The notes beneath the pieces are model-generated. The model made no database searches. It was not told where the DNA came from and was given only the letters and a program-made list of their open reading frames with translations. Source: Spirochaetaceae bacterium (GTDB lineage Bacteria > Spirochaetota > Spirochaetia > DSM-27196 > PWMO01). From it: a stretch of DNA of 52,720 nt. Location: assembly GCA_007693325.1 (NCBI GenBank), contig REDW01000079.1:1-52720 (forward strand), read 5' to 3'. The translations under genes were made by a program, and so were the position numbers. Below, one piece after another: positions 25,593 to 35,248 of the stretch. Numbering within the stretch: position 1 is the stretch's first letter; the number at the start of each line of letters is the position of its first letter.

Positions 25593-27680
25593 TTACTTGT
25601 TCTCCTTGTTCTTGCTTTCCTGATACTTCTTGATGAGCTCTTCGGCAACGCTCTGCGGCACGCGTCCGTACTTGAGGAACTCCATCGAGAACTCCGCCTT
25701 GCCCTGGGTAAGCGACCGCAGCACGGTAGAGTATCCGAACATCTCCGACAGTGGCACCTCGGCCTCCACGGTGGAAGATTTCCCGTCCTCTGACGACGCC
25801 AATATGATACCACGGCGCTGATTCAAACTGCCAAAAATGTTGCCCTGGTATTCGGTGGGCCCTTCAACCGTGACTTTCATGATCGGTTCCAGGATGACCG
25901 GCCTGGTTTTGGGATAGGTCTGGCGGAACGCGGCCAGCGCCGCAGCCTGGAACGCCATGTCAGATGAGTCAACCGGATGTGTTGCCCCGTCATTGATGGT
26001 TACACGAACACCGACAATCGGAAACCCGATCACGCTGCCTTTCTGCATCGCAGTACGAAAGCCTTTGTCACACGAAGGTATGTAATCGTTGGGAATCACA
26101 CCGCCTTTGATGTTGTCGACAAACTCGTAGTCGCCCTCGGTCAGGGGCTCGATGAAGCCCGCCACACGCGCAAACTGTCCCGAGCCACCGGTCTGCTTCT
26201 TGTGCGTGTAGTCGAAATCGGCCCGCGCGCTGATCGCTTCACGGTAGGCTACCTGCGGCATGCCGGTGCTGACCTCGGCACGATACTCACGACGCATGCG
26301 CTCGATGTATACCTCCAGATGCAGCTCGCCCATACCCTGGATGATCGTCTCGTTGGACTCGGAGTCAACAAAGCTGCGGAACGTCGGGTCTTCCTTGGTG
26401 AAGCGGTTGAGCGCCTTGCCCATGTTGTCTTCCGAGGCTTTATCTTTGGCCTTGACCGCCAGCGAGATAACCGGATTGGGCACGTACATCGAGGTCATCG
26501 AGTAGTTCAGCTCCGGCGCAACAAAGGTATCACCGGATGCGCAGTCGATGCCAAAGATCGCAACGATGTCACCGGCCAGCGCTTCGTTGATATCGGCGGT
26601 ACTGTCAGCGTGCATCCGGATCAGCCGCCCGACCTTGATCTTCCTGCGCGCGCGCGTATTGTAGAGATCCATACCCTTCTTGATGGCTCCCTGGTAGATG
26701 CGCACGTAGGTCAACTGTCCGTACTGACCCTCTTCGAGCTTGAAAGCCAGCGCCACGGTAGGCATAGCGCCGTCAGACTTGAGATCCACCGGTTCTTCGT
26801 TGTTATCCAGGTCGAGCGCGGTGTACTGCAGCTGTGACGGGTCCGGCAGGTAGCGCAACACGCCGTCCAGCAAGCCCTGCACGCCCTTGTTCTTGTACGC
26901 GCTCCCCATATAGACCGGCACCATTTGGCGCGTAAGGGTGCCGCTGCGGACAGCCTCCACGAGCATGGCGGAATCGACATCCCCATCCAGGTAGGCTTCG
27001 GCCAGCTGGTCAGAAAACAGCGTGGCGGCGTCCAGCAGACGTTCGCGATAGCTTTCAGCCTGCTCGACAAGCGCGGCGGGAATTTCATCCTCACGGATGA
27101 TCTCGCCAAAATCACCTTCGTAGTAGTGGGCCTTCATGCTCACCAGGTCTACCACTCCCACAAAACGGTCTTCGAGCCCGATCGGCAGCTGCATCAAGAC
27201 CGCATTGTGTCCCAGCTTCTCCTCGATCTGGTCGCGCACCCGCTGCGGATTGGCACCGGTTCTATCGCACTTGTTGACAAACGCGATGAACGGCACGTTA
27301 TAGCGGCTCAACTGCCGGTCCACCGTCAGCGTCTGCGACTGCACCCCACCAACCGAGTCCAGCACCAGCACCGCCCCGTCGAGAACCCGCAGCGCGCGCT
27401 CAACTTCGATAGTGAAGTCAACGTGGCCGGGAGTGTCGATGATATTGATGACGTAGTCTTTCCAGGTGACGTTGGTGGACGCCGACTGTATTGTGATGCC
27501 CCGTTCGCGCTCGAGGTCCATAGAGTCCATTGTGGCACCAACGCCGTCCTTACCGCGAACCTCGTGAATCGCGTGGATCCTCTGGCAATAGAACAGAATG
27601 CGTTCAGTAAGGGTAGTTTTTCCGGAGTCGATATGCGCGCTGATACCGATATTCCGCATCTTCTCTACACGTTGATCCAT
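25593..27680 (-). CDS. fusA: Elongation factor G, mitochondrial EFG1-like (spd) class
   Basis: GTPase that drives ribosomal translocation; 695 residues. The G motifs are [17 protein letters not shown] (G1), RGITIQSA (G2), DTPGHVDF (G3) and NKCD (G4, where classical bacterial EF-G has NKMD). The sequence [12 protein letters not shown] and the Ser in AHIDSGK place it with mitochondrial EFG1 and the spdEFG1 group known from spirochaetes, planctomycetes and some deltaproteobacteria, rather than with E. coli FusA (AHIDAGKTT). Domains II-V follow in normal order, with domain IV near [10 protein letters not shown] and domain V ending [16 protein letters not shown]. Start ATG after AAGGAAA. The transcript begins about 98 bases upstream. 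Confidence 0.93.
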   Translation of the reverse strand: MDQRVEKMRNIGISAHIDSGKTTLTERILFYCQRIHAIHEVRGKDGVGATMDSMDLERERGITIQSASTNVTWKDYVINIIDTPGHVDFTIEVERALRVLDGAVLVLDSVGGVQSQTLTVDRQLSRYNVPFIAFVNKCDRTGANPQRVRDQIEEKLGHNAVLMQLPIGLEDRFVGVVDLVSMKAHYYEGDFGEIIREDEIPAALVEQAESYRERLLDAATLFSDQLAEAYLDGDVDSAMLVEAVRSGTLTRQMVPVYMGSAYKNKGVQGLLDGVLRYLPDPSQLQYTALDLDNNEEPVDLKSDGAMPTVALAFKLEEGQYGQLTYVRIYQGAIKKGMDLYNTRARRKIKVGRLIRMHADSTADINEALAGDIVAIFGIDCASGDTFVAPELNYSMTSMYVPNPVISLAVKAKDKASEDNMGKALNRFTKEDPTFRSFVDSESNETIIQGMGELHLEVYIERMRREYRAEVSTGMPQVAYREAISARADFDYTHKKQTGGSGQFARVAGFIEPLTEGDYEFVDNIKGGVIPNDYIPSCDKGFRTAMQKGSVIGFPIVGVRVTINDGATHPVDSSDMAFQAAALAAFRQTYPKTRPVILEPIMKVTVEGPTEYQGNIFGSLNQRRGIILASSEDGKSSTVEAEVPLSEMFGYSTVLRSLTQGKAEFSMEFLKYGRVPQSVAEELIKKYQESKNKENK

Positions 27681-27739
27681 AGTATTTCCTTCTTCCGTAG
27701 CTCTCGTGCTGCTTTCAGTGAATCTTTATTGGGGTAGTA

Positions 27740-27759
27740 GTACGCACCATTGCGCGTAC
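27740..27759 (-). promoter_or_regulatory. Stem-loop in the fusA leader
   Basis: GTACGC (27740-27745) and GCGTAC (27754-27759), 8-base loop, inside the predicted 98-base fusA leader. A control element is possible; nothing else supports it. Confidence 0.3.
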
Positions 27760-27785
27760 GAGGATTCCTGAGAAATCGAGCACTA

Positions 27786-27814
27786 AATATACCGAGAAGG
27801 AGGTGTCTTTTCAA
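27786..27814 (-). promoter_or_regulatory. fusA promoter
   Basis: TTGAAA (27809-27814) and TATATT (27786-27791), spacer 17. The transcript should start near 27779. Confidence 0.7.
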
Positions 27815-27841
27815 TAGCCGCGCGAGCTTTTCGCTCGGTTA

Positions 27842-28642
27842 CTATTCCACCTCGGAAAGCAGCACTTCGTCGCTTTCGAAGGTCCGATGGCGAATCTCGT
27901 GAAACTTCCGTACCAGCTTGTCAACGGTCAGGCTGCGCTTTTCCTCGCCATCGACATCGAGGATGATCTCACCTTTGTCCATCATCAGCAGCCGATTCCC
28001 GTACTGGATGGCGTGCGGCATGTTGTGGGTCACCATCACAGTGGTAAGCCGGTACTCGTTCACAAAGCGCATCGTCAGGTCGAGCACCATCTGCGCATTC
28101 TTGGGGTCCAGCGCCGCGGTGTGTTCGTCGAGCAGAATCAGCTCCGGCTCCGACAGCACCATCATCAGAAGGGTCAGCGCCTGCCGCTGGCCCCCGGAAA
28201 GCAGCCCGACGTTGTCCTTGAGCCGATCCTCGAGCCCCATTTCCAGATGTGTCAGGCGTTCCTGGAAGAAGCCCCGCATCCTGTTGTTGAGACTGATCCG
28301 CGGCCCTTTGAAGCCCTTGCGATAGGTGATCATCATGTTGTCTTCCAGGCTCATGTTGGATGCCGTACCCAGAAGCGGATCCTGGAAGATGCGTCCGATG
28401 TAACGCGCGCGTTTGTATTCCGGATGGCGCGTGACCTCGATGTCATTTACAAAGACCTTGCCCGCAGTCGGCATGAAGGTCCCCGATACAAGATTGAGCA
28501 GCGTGCTCTTGCCGGCACCGTTACTGCCAATTACGGTGATGAAGTCACCTTCACGCACGTGGAGCGAAACGTTGCGCAGCGCCGTGTTCTCGTTGACAGT
28601 TCCAGGGTTGAACACTTTGGTGATCGATTCCAGGCGGATCAT
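27842..28642 (-). CDS. ABC transporter ATP-binding protein (TrpXYZ type)
   Basis: A 266-residue ATPase energising the adjacent permease. Walker A is GSNGAGKSTLL (about 39-49), the Q-loop follows GRIFQDPLLG, the signature is LSGGQRQALTL (about 150), Walker B is ELILLDEHTAALD and the switch His is in VTHNM. It starts inside the permease stop (ATGA). Together with the next two genes it forms a three-part importer of the class annotated as TrpXYZ or ABC_sub_bind uptake systems, for which tryptophan and other small substrates have been proposed. Confidence 0.88.
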   Translation of the reverse strand: MIRLESITKVFNPGTVNENTALRNVSLHVREGDFITVIGSNGAGKSTLLNLVSGTFMPTAGKVFVNDIEVTRHPEYKRARYIGRIFQDPLLGTASNMSLEDNMMITYRKGFKGPRISLNNRMRGFFQERLTHLEMGLEDRLKDNVGLLSGGQRQALTLLMMVLSEPELILLDEHTAALDPKNAQMVLDLTMRFVNEYRLTTVMVTHNMPHAIQYGNRLLMMDKGEIILDVDGEEKRSLTVDKLVRKFHEIRHRTFESDEVLLSEVE

Positions 28643-29607
28643 AGGGCACCCTTGCCAGTCGCGGCAGCGCGGGCAGCGCCGGCCGGCGGGGCCTCTTCGC
28701 CGCCGGCCCCCGGCAACACAAGCAGCGCCTTGGGCTTGCTGGTTCGCATCTGGGTAATCACCAGGCTAACGATGATCAGCAGGCCGGTGATCAACTTGAG
28801 ATCGTTGGGCGTCAGGTTGACGTAGTAGCCGTAGTAGCGACCGAGATACATGATCCCGCGGTAGAGAATCGACCCCAGCACCGCGCGCGCGGTCAGGATC
28901 CAGATCCGGTTGGATCGGATCAGAAACTCCCCTATCATAACCGATGCCAGTCCGGCAATAATGATCCCCTGCCCGAGGTTGACATCGGCGAATCCCTGGT
29001 ACTGGGCAACAAAGGCGCCCGACAACGCTACCAGGGCGTTGGAGAGCCCAACGCCAATCAGCTTCAACGTCTCGGGATTAGCCCCGGTTGCTATAACCAT
29101 CTGTTCGTTGTTGCCCATGGCGCCCATCGTAAGCCCCAGGTCGGTACGGAAGAACAGATCTACCAGGAACTTGGCAATCAGCGTGACGGCAAGAAAGAAG
29201 ATCAGCACGGCCACGACGCTACTCATCACATCGGTGGCCATTGCACGCACGTGCGTCAGGATGGTTGTCTGCCGCAGCAGCGGAAGGTTGGCCCGGTTCC
29301 CGAGCACACGGATGTTGATTGACCAGAGCATGGTCATAGTGAGAATGCCGGCCAACAGGTTAGGTACCTTGAGTTTGTTGTGAATCAGCGCGGTCACCAT
29401 GCCTGCCACCAGCCCACCAAGGAAGCTGATGGCCAGACCAAACCAGAGACTGGCGCCCTGCGTAATCATCACCGCCATAATAGCGGCTCCCAGCGGAAAG
29501 GACCCGTCAACGGTGAGATCGGGAAAGTTGAGGATCCTGAAGGTGATGAACACCCCCAGGACCATCAGACTGTAGACAAGCCCTTCGACCAGGATTCCTT
29601 CGATCAC
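28639..29607 (-). CDS. ABC transporter permease (TrpXYZ type)
   Basis: A 322-residue inner-membrane protein with about eight hydrophobic segments, in the branched-chain-amino-acid-type permease fold (LFFRTDLGLTMGAMGNNEQMVIATGA near 155 is the conserved cytoplasmic loop). The C-terminus ends in a hydrophilic Ala/Gly/Pro-rich tail of about 25 residues. The start is a GTG whose last two bases form the binding-protein stop (GTGA), so translation is coupled. Confidence 0.85.
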   Translation of the reverse strand: MIEGILVEGLVYSLMVLGVFITFRILNFPDLTVDGSFPLGAAIMAVMITQGASLWFGLAISFLGGLVAGMVTALIHNKLKVPNLLAGILTMTMLWSINIRVLGNRANLPLLRQTTILTHVRAMATDVMSSVVAVLIFFLAVTLIAKFLVDLFFRTDLGLTMGAMGNNEQMVIATGANPETLKLIGVGLSNALVALSGAFVAQYQGFADVNLGQGIIIAGLASVMIGEFLIRSNRIWILTARAVLGSILYRGIMYLGRYYGYYVNLTPNDLKLITGLLIIVSLVITQMRTSKPKALLVLPGAGGEEAPPAGAARAAATGKGAL

Positions 29608-30596
29608 TGCGTGCGCAACACTCCGTTCTCAACGATCTTGCCGGCAGTTTCGAGGATGTCCTCGGGAAAGGTAATACCCAGTGCATCGGCAACATCGAGG
29701 TTGATCAGCAGGTCAATGTCCGTGGGATCAGTCATGAACACAGTCCCGATATCCGACGTTGGTGTCCCCTCCAGAATCTGGGCAATCACCCGGCCGGTAG
29801 CACGCCCCATCTTGTAATAGTCAAAACCCCAGGCGGCGAGTACGTCGAACTCTTCGGCTGAGCTGGGATCAGCGGTAACCACCGGGACTCCGGCGGCGTT
29901 TGCCACTTCCACCAGTGAGCTCAGCGCTGACACAACGGTGTTGTCGGTACTGACGTAGATACCGTCCACCCGGCCTATGATCGACTGGGTTGCCTGACGG
30001 ACTTCGGCCGAGTTGGTGACCGTGGCTTCGACAAACTCGATGCCAAGCTCGTCGGCGGCCTCACGCGCCATGTTGGCAAGCGTTACCGCGTTTGCCTCGC
30101 CGGAGGCGTAGACGTGACCGAGGGTCTGCAGGTCGGTAAGCCGCGCCAGCATTTCGATCTGCGCCTTTACCGGGGTCATATCAGATACACCGGTAACGTT
30201 TGGACCACCGCGCTGATAGTTGTCAACCAGACCCGCGTCCACCGGATCGGTGACCGCCGAGTATACCACAGGGATGTCGCTGATGGCGTTCACCAGCGCC
30301 TGCGATGTTGGGGTGGCGATTCCGACGGCAACCCGGACACGATCACTGCGAAACTTGGTGGCTATTGATGCTGCGGTGGAAATATCACCGGCAGCGTTCT
30401 GCAGGTCATACTCGAGCTCGTAGCCCAGATAGGCCAGTTCGTCCATGATGCCCTGCTCGACCGCGTCCAGTGCCGGATGAGCAACGATCTTCGAGATTCC
30501 GATCACGTCAGGGCGATCCGCCGCCCCCGCACCAAACACGGTTGCAGCAATCAGCATTGCTGCGGTCACCAGAGCCAGCATACGTGTTTTGTTCAT
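29604..30596 (-). CDS. ABC transporter substrate-binding protein (ABC_sub_bind family)
   Basis: A 330-residue periplasmic protein with signal peptide (about 1-26, MNKTRMLALVTAAML then GAGAA). Two lobes of the PF04392-type fold follow, with IGISKIVAHPALDAVEQG at the front and PVVYSAVTDPVDAGLV, PVVTADPSSAEEFDVLAAWGFDYYKMG in the second half. It delivers the substrate to the permease and ATPase downstream. A hypoxanthine-type permease gene precedes it, but a terminator separates the two, so a shared substrate is only a guess. The start at 30596 follows AAGGAGGAA. Confidence 0.85.
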   Translation of the reverse strand: MNKTRMLALVTAAMLIAATVFGAGAADRPDVIGISKIVAHPALDAVEQGIMDELAYLGYELEYDLQNAAGDISTAASIATKFRSDRVRVAVGIATPTSQALVNAISDIPVVYSAVTDPVDAGLVDNYQRGGPNVTGVSDMTPVKAQIEMLARLTDLQTLGHVYASGEANAVTLANMAREAADELGIEFVEATVTNSAEVRQATQSIIGRVDGIYVSTDNTVVSALSSLVEVANAAGVPVVTADPSSAEEFDVLAAWGFDYYKMGRATGRVIAQILEGTPTSDIGTVFMTDPTDIDLLINLDVADALGITFPEDILETAGKIVENGVLRTQ

Positions 30597-30701
30597 TTTG
30601 ATTCCTCCTTGTACCACTGTCGGTATCCCTTACTCTACGCCGAACCGGGGGCAAATGTCTACGTTTCTTATGCAAATGGAGCCGAAAATGGAATAATTAT
30701 G

Positions 30702-30728
30702 AAAAAACCGCCCTGCGGTAGGGCGGTT
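30702..30728 (-). terminator. Intrinsic terminator of the purine permease gene
   Basis: A 9-base stem (30706-30714 with 30720-30728) and 5-base loop, followed on the minus strand by a run of T. On the plus strand it ends in only three T. Confidence 0.85.
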
Positions 30729-30749
30729 TGAAGCACAGCCGTTGCCGAA

Positions 30750-32036
30750 TCAATTCACGACGAAATGCAGAATAAAGATCAGCGCTACAACGTAGGTCGA
30801 GATCGGGATCTCTTTGTGACGTCCGCTGATAAGCTTGAGCAGAACGTAGGCCAGAACACCAAAGATGATACCTTCGGCAATCGAGTAGGTAAACGGCATC
30901 ATGATGATTGCCAGAAACGCTGGAATTGCCTCGGTGTACTCCTCCAGATCGATGTCCTTGACCGGTCCCATCATGAACAGACCCACCAGCACCAATGCCG
31001 GAGCAGTCGCTGCACCGGGAATCATCAGGAACAACGGCGATACAAACAGCGCCAGCAGAAACAGAACCGCTGTGGTCACCGAGGTCAAACCGGTACGACC
31101 GCCCTCGGCAACACCGGATGCACTCTCGATGTAGGTGGTCACCGTTGAAGTTCCCAGGAGCCCACCAACGGTTGTGCCAACCGCGTCGGCAAACAGCGCC
31201 TCTTTGGCCTTGGGAATGGTGCCGTCGGGCTTGATGATACCGGCCTTGGTGGACACACCGATCAGCGTTCCAGCGGTATCAAACAGGTCGACAAAAAGGA
31301 ACGTGAACAGCACAATCAGCATGTCGGTTGAGAACACCTGCGAGAAGTCAAACTGAGCAAAGGTCGGCGCCAGCGAAGGCGGAGCCCAGCTGCCGCTCGG
31401 CGGCTGAGTGATGCCCATTGGAAAACCGATGAGTGCGGTAATAACGATGCCCAGCAGCAGCGCTCCCTTTATCTTGAACGCCAGCAGCCCGCCGGTGATG
31501 ATCAGACCGATCAGAGCCAGCAGCGCTCCGCCGGAGGTAACGTCGCCGAGCGTCACCATGGTGGCCTCGTACGGAACAACAATACCGGCGTTGTTCAAGC
31601 CAATCAGGGTGATGAAGAGACCGATACCCACCGCAATACCACGCTTGACATTCATCGGAATCGAGTTAACGATCGCCTCGCGAATGTTAAGCATCGTCAG
31701 TACGATAAATATGATGCCTTCCAGAAATACTGCGGTCAACGCGAACTGCCACGAGTATCCCATGCCGATTACAACCGTGTAAGCAAAGAACGCGTTGAGT
31801 CCCATCCCTGGGGCCAGCGCAAACGGCAGGTTTGCCACAAAGGCCATAACCAGCGTAGCGATAGCCGATGCCAACGCCGTTGCCGTGAACACCGCGCCGA
31901 AGTCCATTCCGGCGTCAGAAAGGATCAACGGGTTGACGATCAGGATGTAGGCCATCGTGAGAAACGTCGTCAGTCCAGCCAATACTTCGGTCTTGACCGT
32001 GGTATTGTGCTCCTTCAGCTTGAACAGTTTTTCCAT
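30750..32036 (-). CDS. Purine (hypoxanthine/guanine/adenine) permease, AzgA/PbuG type
   Basis: A 428-residue proton symporter of the NCS2 AzgA-like branch, with about 12-14 membrane segments. Typical features are EVLAGLTTFLTMAYILIVNP at the front, APGMGLNAFFAYTVV near 77, FVDLFDTAGTLIGVSTKAG near 250 and GTSTVTTYIESASGVAEGGRTGLTS near 295. It imports purine bases for salvage or, in this neighbourhood, perhaps for breakdown. Start at 32036 after AAGGAGTG. The leader is only about 25 bases, too short for a purine riboswitch. Confidence 0.88.
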   Translation of the reverse strand: MEKLFKLKEHNTTVKTEVLAGLTTFLTMAYILIVNPLILSDAGMDFGAVFTATALASAIATLVMAFVANLPFALAPGMGLNAFFAYTVVIGMGYSWQFALTAVFLEGIIFIVLTMLNIREAIVNSIPMNVKRGIAVGIGLFITLIGLNNAGIVVPYEATMVTLGDVTSGGALLALIGLIITGGLLAFKIKGALLLGIVITALIGFPMGITQPPSGSWAPPSLAPTFAQFDFSQVFSTDMLIVLFTFLFVDLFDTAGTLIGVSTKAGIIKPDGTIPKAKEALFADAVGTTVGGLLGTSTVTTYIESASGVAEGGRTGLTSVTTAVLFLLALFVSPLFLMIPGAATAPALVLVGLFMMGPVKDIDLEEYTEAIPAFLAIIMMPFTYSIAEGIIFGVLAYVLLKLISGRHKEIPISTYVVALIFILHFVVN

Positions 32037-32067
32037 AGACAACACTCCTTGGATCTGGGGCTACCGA

Positions 32068-32096
32068 ATAATAGTGGAAGTGTTCGGGCTACACAA
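32068..32096 (-). promoter_or_regulatory. Promoter of the purine permease gene
   Basis: TTGTGT (32091-32096) and TATTAT (32068-32073), spacer 17; the start is near 32061. Confidence 0.65.
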
Positions 32097-32181
32097 CCCC
32101 CACGGCGTTTTCAGCTATCGCGTATGACCTTGATTGTGCTGTAGCGAGGCAGCGCCGGCCTGAGGCGCCTGACGGACCCAA

Positions 32182-32592
32182 TCAGAGTGTCTTGTTGATC
32201 CGGTTTGATATCTTGACCTGCAACCAGTGGGCGTTGACAATCGAGCGCACGTGTGCCCCGCGGGCTATCAGTCCGTTGTTGTCGTGTGCCTGCATCGCTA
32301 TGCCAATATGATAGCCATCGAAGCTTTCAATCGAGACGGTCATGGTCACAACGGCACCCACAACCGACGGATGCTCGTGCACAACCTCGGCACTCTTGCC
32401 CACAGAAATGAATCCGTCGGGGAGCTTCGGGTGAACCATGCGTGCCGAGGCTTCTATCATCATCGATACAATACTGGGAGTCGACAGCAATTGCCCCACA
32501 TCGCTGTCCCAGTAGTTGCCGGCGGTGTCGGATTGCTCAACGGTGCGCGTGATGCTGTGGCTGTCGCCAATAAGTATGCCGGGAAACTTCAT
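32182..32592 (-). CDS. FlK-like acyl-CoA thioesterase
   Basis: A 136-residue hotdog-fold protein resembling fluoroacetyl-CoA thioesterase FlK. The family's catalytic Thr, Glu and His can be placed at STPSIVSMMIEASA (about 37-50) and VVHEHPSVVGA (about 72), with the typical end GLIARGAHVRSIVN. It would hydrolyse a small acyl-CoA; a housekeeping or detoxifying role in the neighbouring CoA-transferase pathway is likely. The start at 32592 follows AAGGAGAG; the upstream extension of the frame has no support. It is divergent from the CaiB gene at 32701. Confidence 0.75.
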   Translation of the reverse strand: MKFPGILIGDSHSITRTVEQSDTAGNYWDSDVGQLLSTPSIVSMMIEASARMVHPKLPDGFISVGKSAEVVHEHPSVVGAVVTMTVSIESFDGYHIGIAMQAHDNNGLIARGAHVRSIVNAHWLQVKISNRINKTL

Positions 32593-32612
32593 GAACTCTC
32601 CTTCGCGCTCGG

Positions 32613-32641
32613 ATTGTAATACACTTTTGTGAGTATGAAAA
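32613..32641 (-). promoter_or_regulatory. Promoter of the thioesterase gene
   Basis: TTTTCA (32636-32641) and TACAAT (32613-32618), spacer 17. Its -35 abuts the divergent -35. Confidence 0.45.
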
Positions 32642-32670
32642 TGGACGCCCACCGGGATGCAGCATATAAT
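32642..32670 (+). promoter_or_regulatory. Promoter of the first CaiB gene
   Basis: TGGACG (32642-32647) and TATAAT (32665-32670), spacer 17. The leader of about 24 bases carries AGGAGG (32689-32694). Confidence 0.6.
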
Positions 32671-32700
32671 CGAGCGCATAGATCAGGCAGGAGGACGGCA

Positions 32701-33891
32701 TTGGAAGTACTCAACGGCATTCGGGTTATCGATCTGACACAGGCGCTCGCGGGCCCCTACTGCGCGCAACTGCTCGGAGATTTTGGTGCCGAGGTGATCA
32801 AGGTCGAACGTCCCGCAGGCGGCGATCAGGCACGCGGCTGGGGGCCGCCGTTTGTTGCCGGTGAGAGCTCCTACTTCATGGGCACCAATCGCAACAAGCG
32901 CAGCATCACGCTCGACCTGCAGATTCCCCGGGCGCGTGAGATCATGGACTGCCTGGTGGACCGGGCGGATGTACTGATCCATAATGTTCCCAGACGCGCA
33001 ACGCGCGAAAAGCTCGGAATCGATGCCGCGCGGGTACGGGGACGCAACGCGCGGATCATCTGGGCATCGATCACCGGTTTTGGGCTCACGGGCCCCGAAG
33101 CCGAGAAACCCGGCTACGACGTCATCGCCCAGGCAATGAGCGGCACCATGGCGCTGACCGGTGAGCCCGACCACGGACCAACGCGTTTCCCGACCCCGAT
33201 GGCCGATATAACCACCGGCATCTACACTGCCCTGGCGATTGTAGCTGCGCTGTACGAACGGCAGTCAAGCGGCGTGGGCCAGGAGCTGGACCTGGCACTG
33301 CTGGATTGCCAGACCACCTGGTTGGCAAACGTCGCCTCGGCCTATCTGGCTACCGGCAGCGCACCGGCCAAGCGCGGCAACGCCCATCCAAACATCGCCC
33401 CCTATCAGCCGTTCCACGCAGCCGATGACTGGTTCATTGTAGCAGCGGGAACCGAGGGGCACTGGAAGTTGCTGATCGAGACCCTCGGTATCGATGCAAC
33501 TATCGGCAGCGACAGGCGGTTTTCCAGCAACGCAGAGCGAGTGGCACACCGCGAAGAACTCGATGCGTTGCTGAGTGAACAGTTTGCACGCCACCCGGTG
33601 GATTACTGGATCGGAAAACTCGAAGCCGCCGGCATACCGTGCGGACCAATCAACAGGCCCGAGCAGATCCTCAATCATCCGCATATGGCAGCGCGCAATA
33701 TGATAGTCAGTACGCAGCACCCGAGCGCCGGCCCGGTTCGCTCGCTTGGCAACCCGATGAAGATGAGCCGCACCACGCCGCGTGCTGAACGGCCGGCGCC
33801 GCTCCTGGGAGAGCACACCGTAGCGGTGCTGTCCGAACTCGGCTACGATGCGGACCAAATCGAACAGCTTCGCCGGGAGCGTGCGGTTTGA
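32701..33891 (+). CDS. CaiB/BaiF-family (type III) CoA-transferase
   Basis: A 396-residue enzyme moving CoA between carboxylic acids. The opening LNGIRVIDLTQALAGPYCAQLLGDFGAEVIKVE, then GTNRNKRSITLDL, is the family hallmark. The nucleophilic Asp that forms the acyl-anhydride is in PMADITTGIYTALAI (about 168). The start is the TTG at 32701, which follows AGGAGG at 6 bases and lies after the promoter; the frame is open from 32629 but that stretch contains the promoter. It resembles the second CaiB protein (35245-36435) over its whole length, so the two are paralogues placed on opposite sides of the amidase gene. Substrate unknown. Confidence 0.85.
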   Translation: MEVLNGIRVIDLTQALAGPYCAQLLGDFGAEVIKVERPAGGDQARGWGPPFVAGESSYFMGTNRNKRSITLDLQIPRAREIMDCLVDRADVLIHNVPRRATREKLGIDAARVRGRNARIIWASITGFGLTGPEAEKPGYDVIAQAMSGTMALTGEPDHGPTRFPTPMADITTGIYTALAIVAALYERQSSGVGQELDLALLDCQTTWLANVASAYLATGSAPAKRGNAHPNIAPYQPFHAADDWFIVAAGTEGHWKLLIETLGIDATIGSDRRFSSNAERVAHREELDALLSEQFARHPVDYWIGKLEAAGIPCGPINRPEQILNHPHMAARNMIVSTQHPSAGPVRSLGNPMKMSRTTPRAERPAPLLGEHTVAVLSELGYDADQIEQLRRERAV

Positions 33892-33922
33892 GGGGGGTGG
33901 TCTGAAGCGGGTGCGGCTGCAG

Positions 33923-35248
33923 TCAATCGTCGCTAGACGCGGCCAGTATCGCCTCGATCCGCGCTGCGCGTGCTACCAGGGCTTCGTCGCCCTCGTAGCA
34001 GCCGCACAGCTGCAACCCGAGCGGTAGTCCATCCTCGCTCAGTCCGCACGGTACGGTTAGCGCCGGAACCCCGGCGTAGGTCCACGGCAGGTTCATTATG
34101 GGGCTACCGGTAGCCTCGATACCGCGCGGTGCCGCTGAAGCACTCGCTGGACTGGCCCACAATGAGGCGCCGAGGCGTTCGGATTCCTGCGTGATACGCT
34201 CGCGCAGCCTGCTGCGGTCCTGCCTCGCTTGGCTGACCCGCTGCGAATCTACCTCCCGGCCGCGTTGTACCAGCTCGGCGCTTGTCTCACTGTAGCGCTT
34301 GCGCTGCTTATCGAACCAGGCCGCGTGCACCTGAGCAAACTCGGCGGCAATCATGTCGTTGTGGGCAGCGTTGATCTGGTCAATGTCATCCAGCAGCGAC
34401 GACTGTTCGATACGCGCACCGCCGTTTGCCAGCCGTTCCAATCCACGCTCGAACGCCCGGCGGGCACCCGCATCGGCTTGCGCCAGATAACGCTCACAGG
34501 GAACGGCCACTACCGATTTCTTATGAACCGGCTCTCTGGCCGCAGCCTTGTGGTTCCACGGCCGGCACAGTACCGCCGCCAACCGCGCCACACCGGCAAC
34601 ATCGGACGCAAAGACTCCAACGTGATCAGCGGAAACCGAGAACGGGAAGACACCGTCGGTGGTAATCCTGCCGAAGCTCGGCTTGTAGCCTACGATTCCG
34701 CAGAACGCCGCAGGACGAATGACCGAGCCGATGGTCTGCGTCCCCAGCGCAGCGTGGCACATGCCTGCTGCTACCGCCGCCGCCGAGCCGCTGCTCGATC
34801 CGCCCGGGGTGTGCTCGGGGTTCCACGGATTGCGAGTGGGCCCCGGCGAGAAATAGGCAAACTCGGTGGTAACGGTCTTACCGGCCACCAGTGCTCCAGC
34901 TTCCACCAAGCGAGTGACCGACGAGGCCTGCTGTCCGGCAAACAGCTCAGCGGAGAGCCGTGAGCCGGCGCGGGTTTCAAAACCGTCCACTCGGAACAGG
35001 TCCTTCACCCCGATCAGCAGGCCGTAGAGCGGCGGCCGTTTTGCCCTGTCGGCGTACTCGCTTTCCAGCGCAGCGGCCTGTTTCATCAGACGCTGTTCGC
35101 GCCCGGGCTCATCGATAAACGCCTTCAGCGTTGGTTCAGCTTCACGTATGCGTTGCAGAACGCGTGCAATCTCGTTCTGCAGGGCGCCATCGCCTTCACG
35201 CAGTTGCCGCAGCAGTTCTACTATGTTCACCGGAGCAACCAGGTTCAA
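33923..35248 (-). CDS. Amidase (amidase signature family)
   Basis: A 441-residue hydrolase of the GatA/AtzF-like amidase signature family. The Ser-cisSer-Lys triad is visible: Lys in LIGVKDLF (about 82), Ser in the GGSSSGSAAAVAAG block (about 149-162), and Ser in TIGSVIRPAAFCGIVGYKP (about 175). The usual T-D-T-G-G-S is T-Q-T-I-G-S here. It cuts a carboxamide or ureido bond; an allophanate- or oxamate-like substrate would fit the neighbours. The start is a TTG at 35248 after AGGAGGG, overlapping the CaiB stop by 4 bases. It is the last gene of the fdrA operon and converges on the first CaiB gene. Confidence 0.85.
   Translation of the reverse strand: MNLVAPVNIVELLRQLREGDGALQNEIARVLQRIREAEPTLKAFIDEPGREQRLMKQAAALESEYADRAKRPPLYGLLIGVKDLFRVDGFETRAGSRLSAELFAGQQASSVTRLVEAGALVAGKTVTTEFAYFSPGPTRNPWNPEHTPGGSSSGSAAAVAAGMCHAALGTQTIGSVIRPAAFCGIVGYKPSFGRITTDGVFPFSVSADHVGVFASDVAGVARLAAVLCRPWNHKAAAREPVHKKSVVAVPCERYLAQADAGARRAFERGLERLANGGARIEQSSLLDDIDQINAAHNDMIAAEFAQVHAAWFDKQRKRYSETSAELVQRGREVDSQRVSQARQDRSRLRERITQESERLGASLWASPASASAAPRGIEATGSPIMNLPWTYAGVPALTVPCGLSEDGLPLGLQLCGCYEGDEALVARAARIEAILAASSDD

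Noticed and set aside
25977-27737. Plus-strand open frames of 270-286 codons opposite fusA
   Set aside because: Antisense to a highly conserved gene; no signal or promoter of their own.
30597-32181. Purine riboswitch ahead of the purine permease or the binding-protein gene
   Set aside because: The permease leader is about 25 bases, and the 153-base gap beyond it holds a terminator but no purine-aptamer core that I can see.
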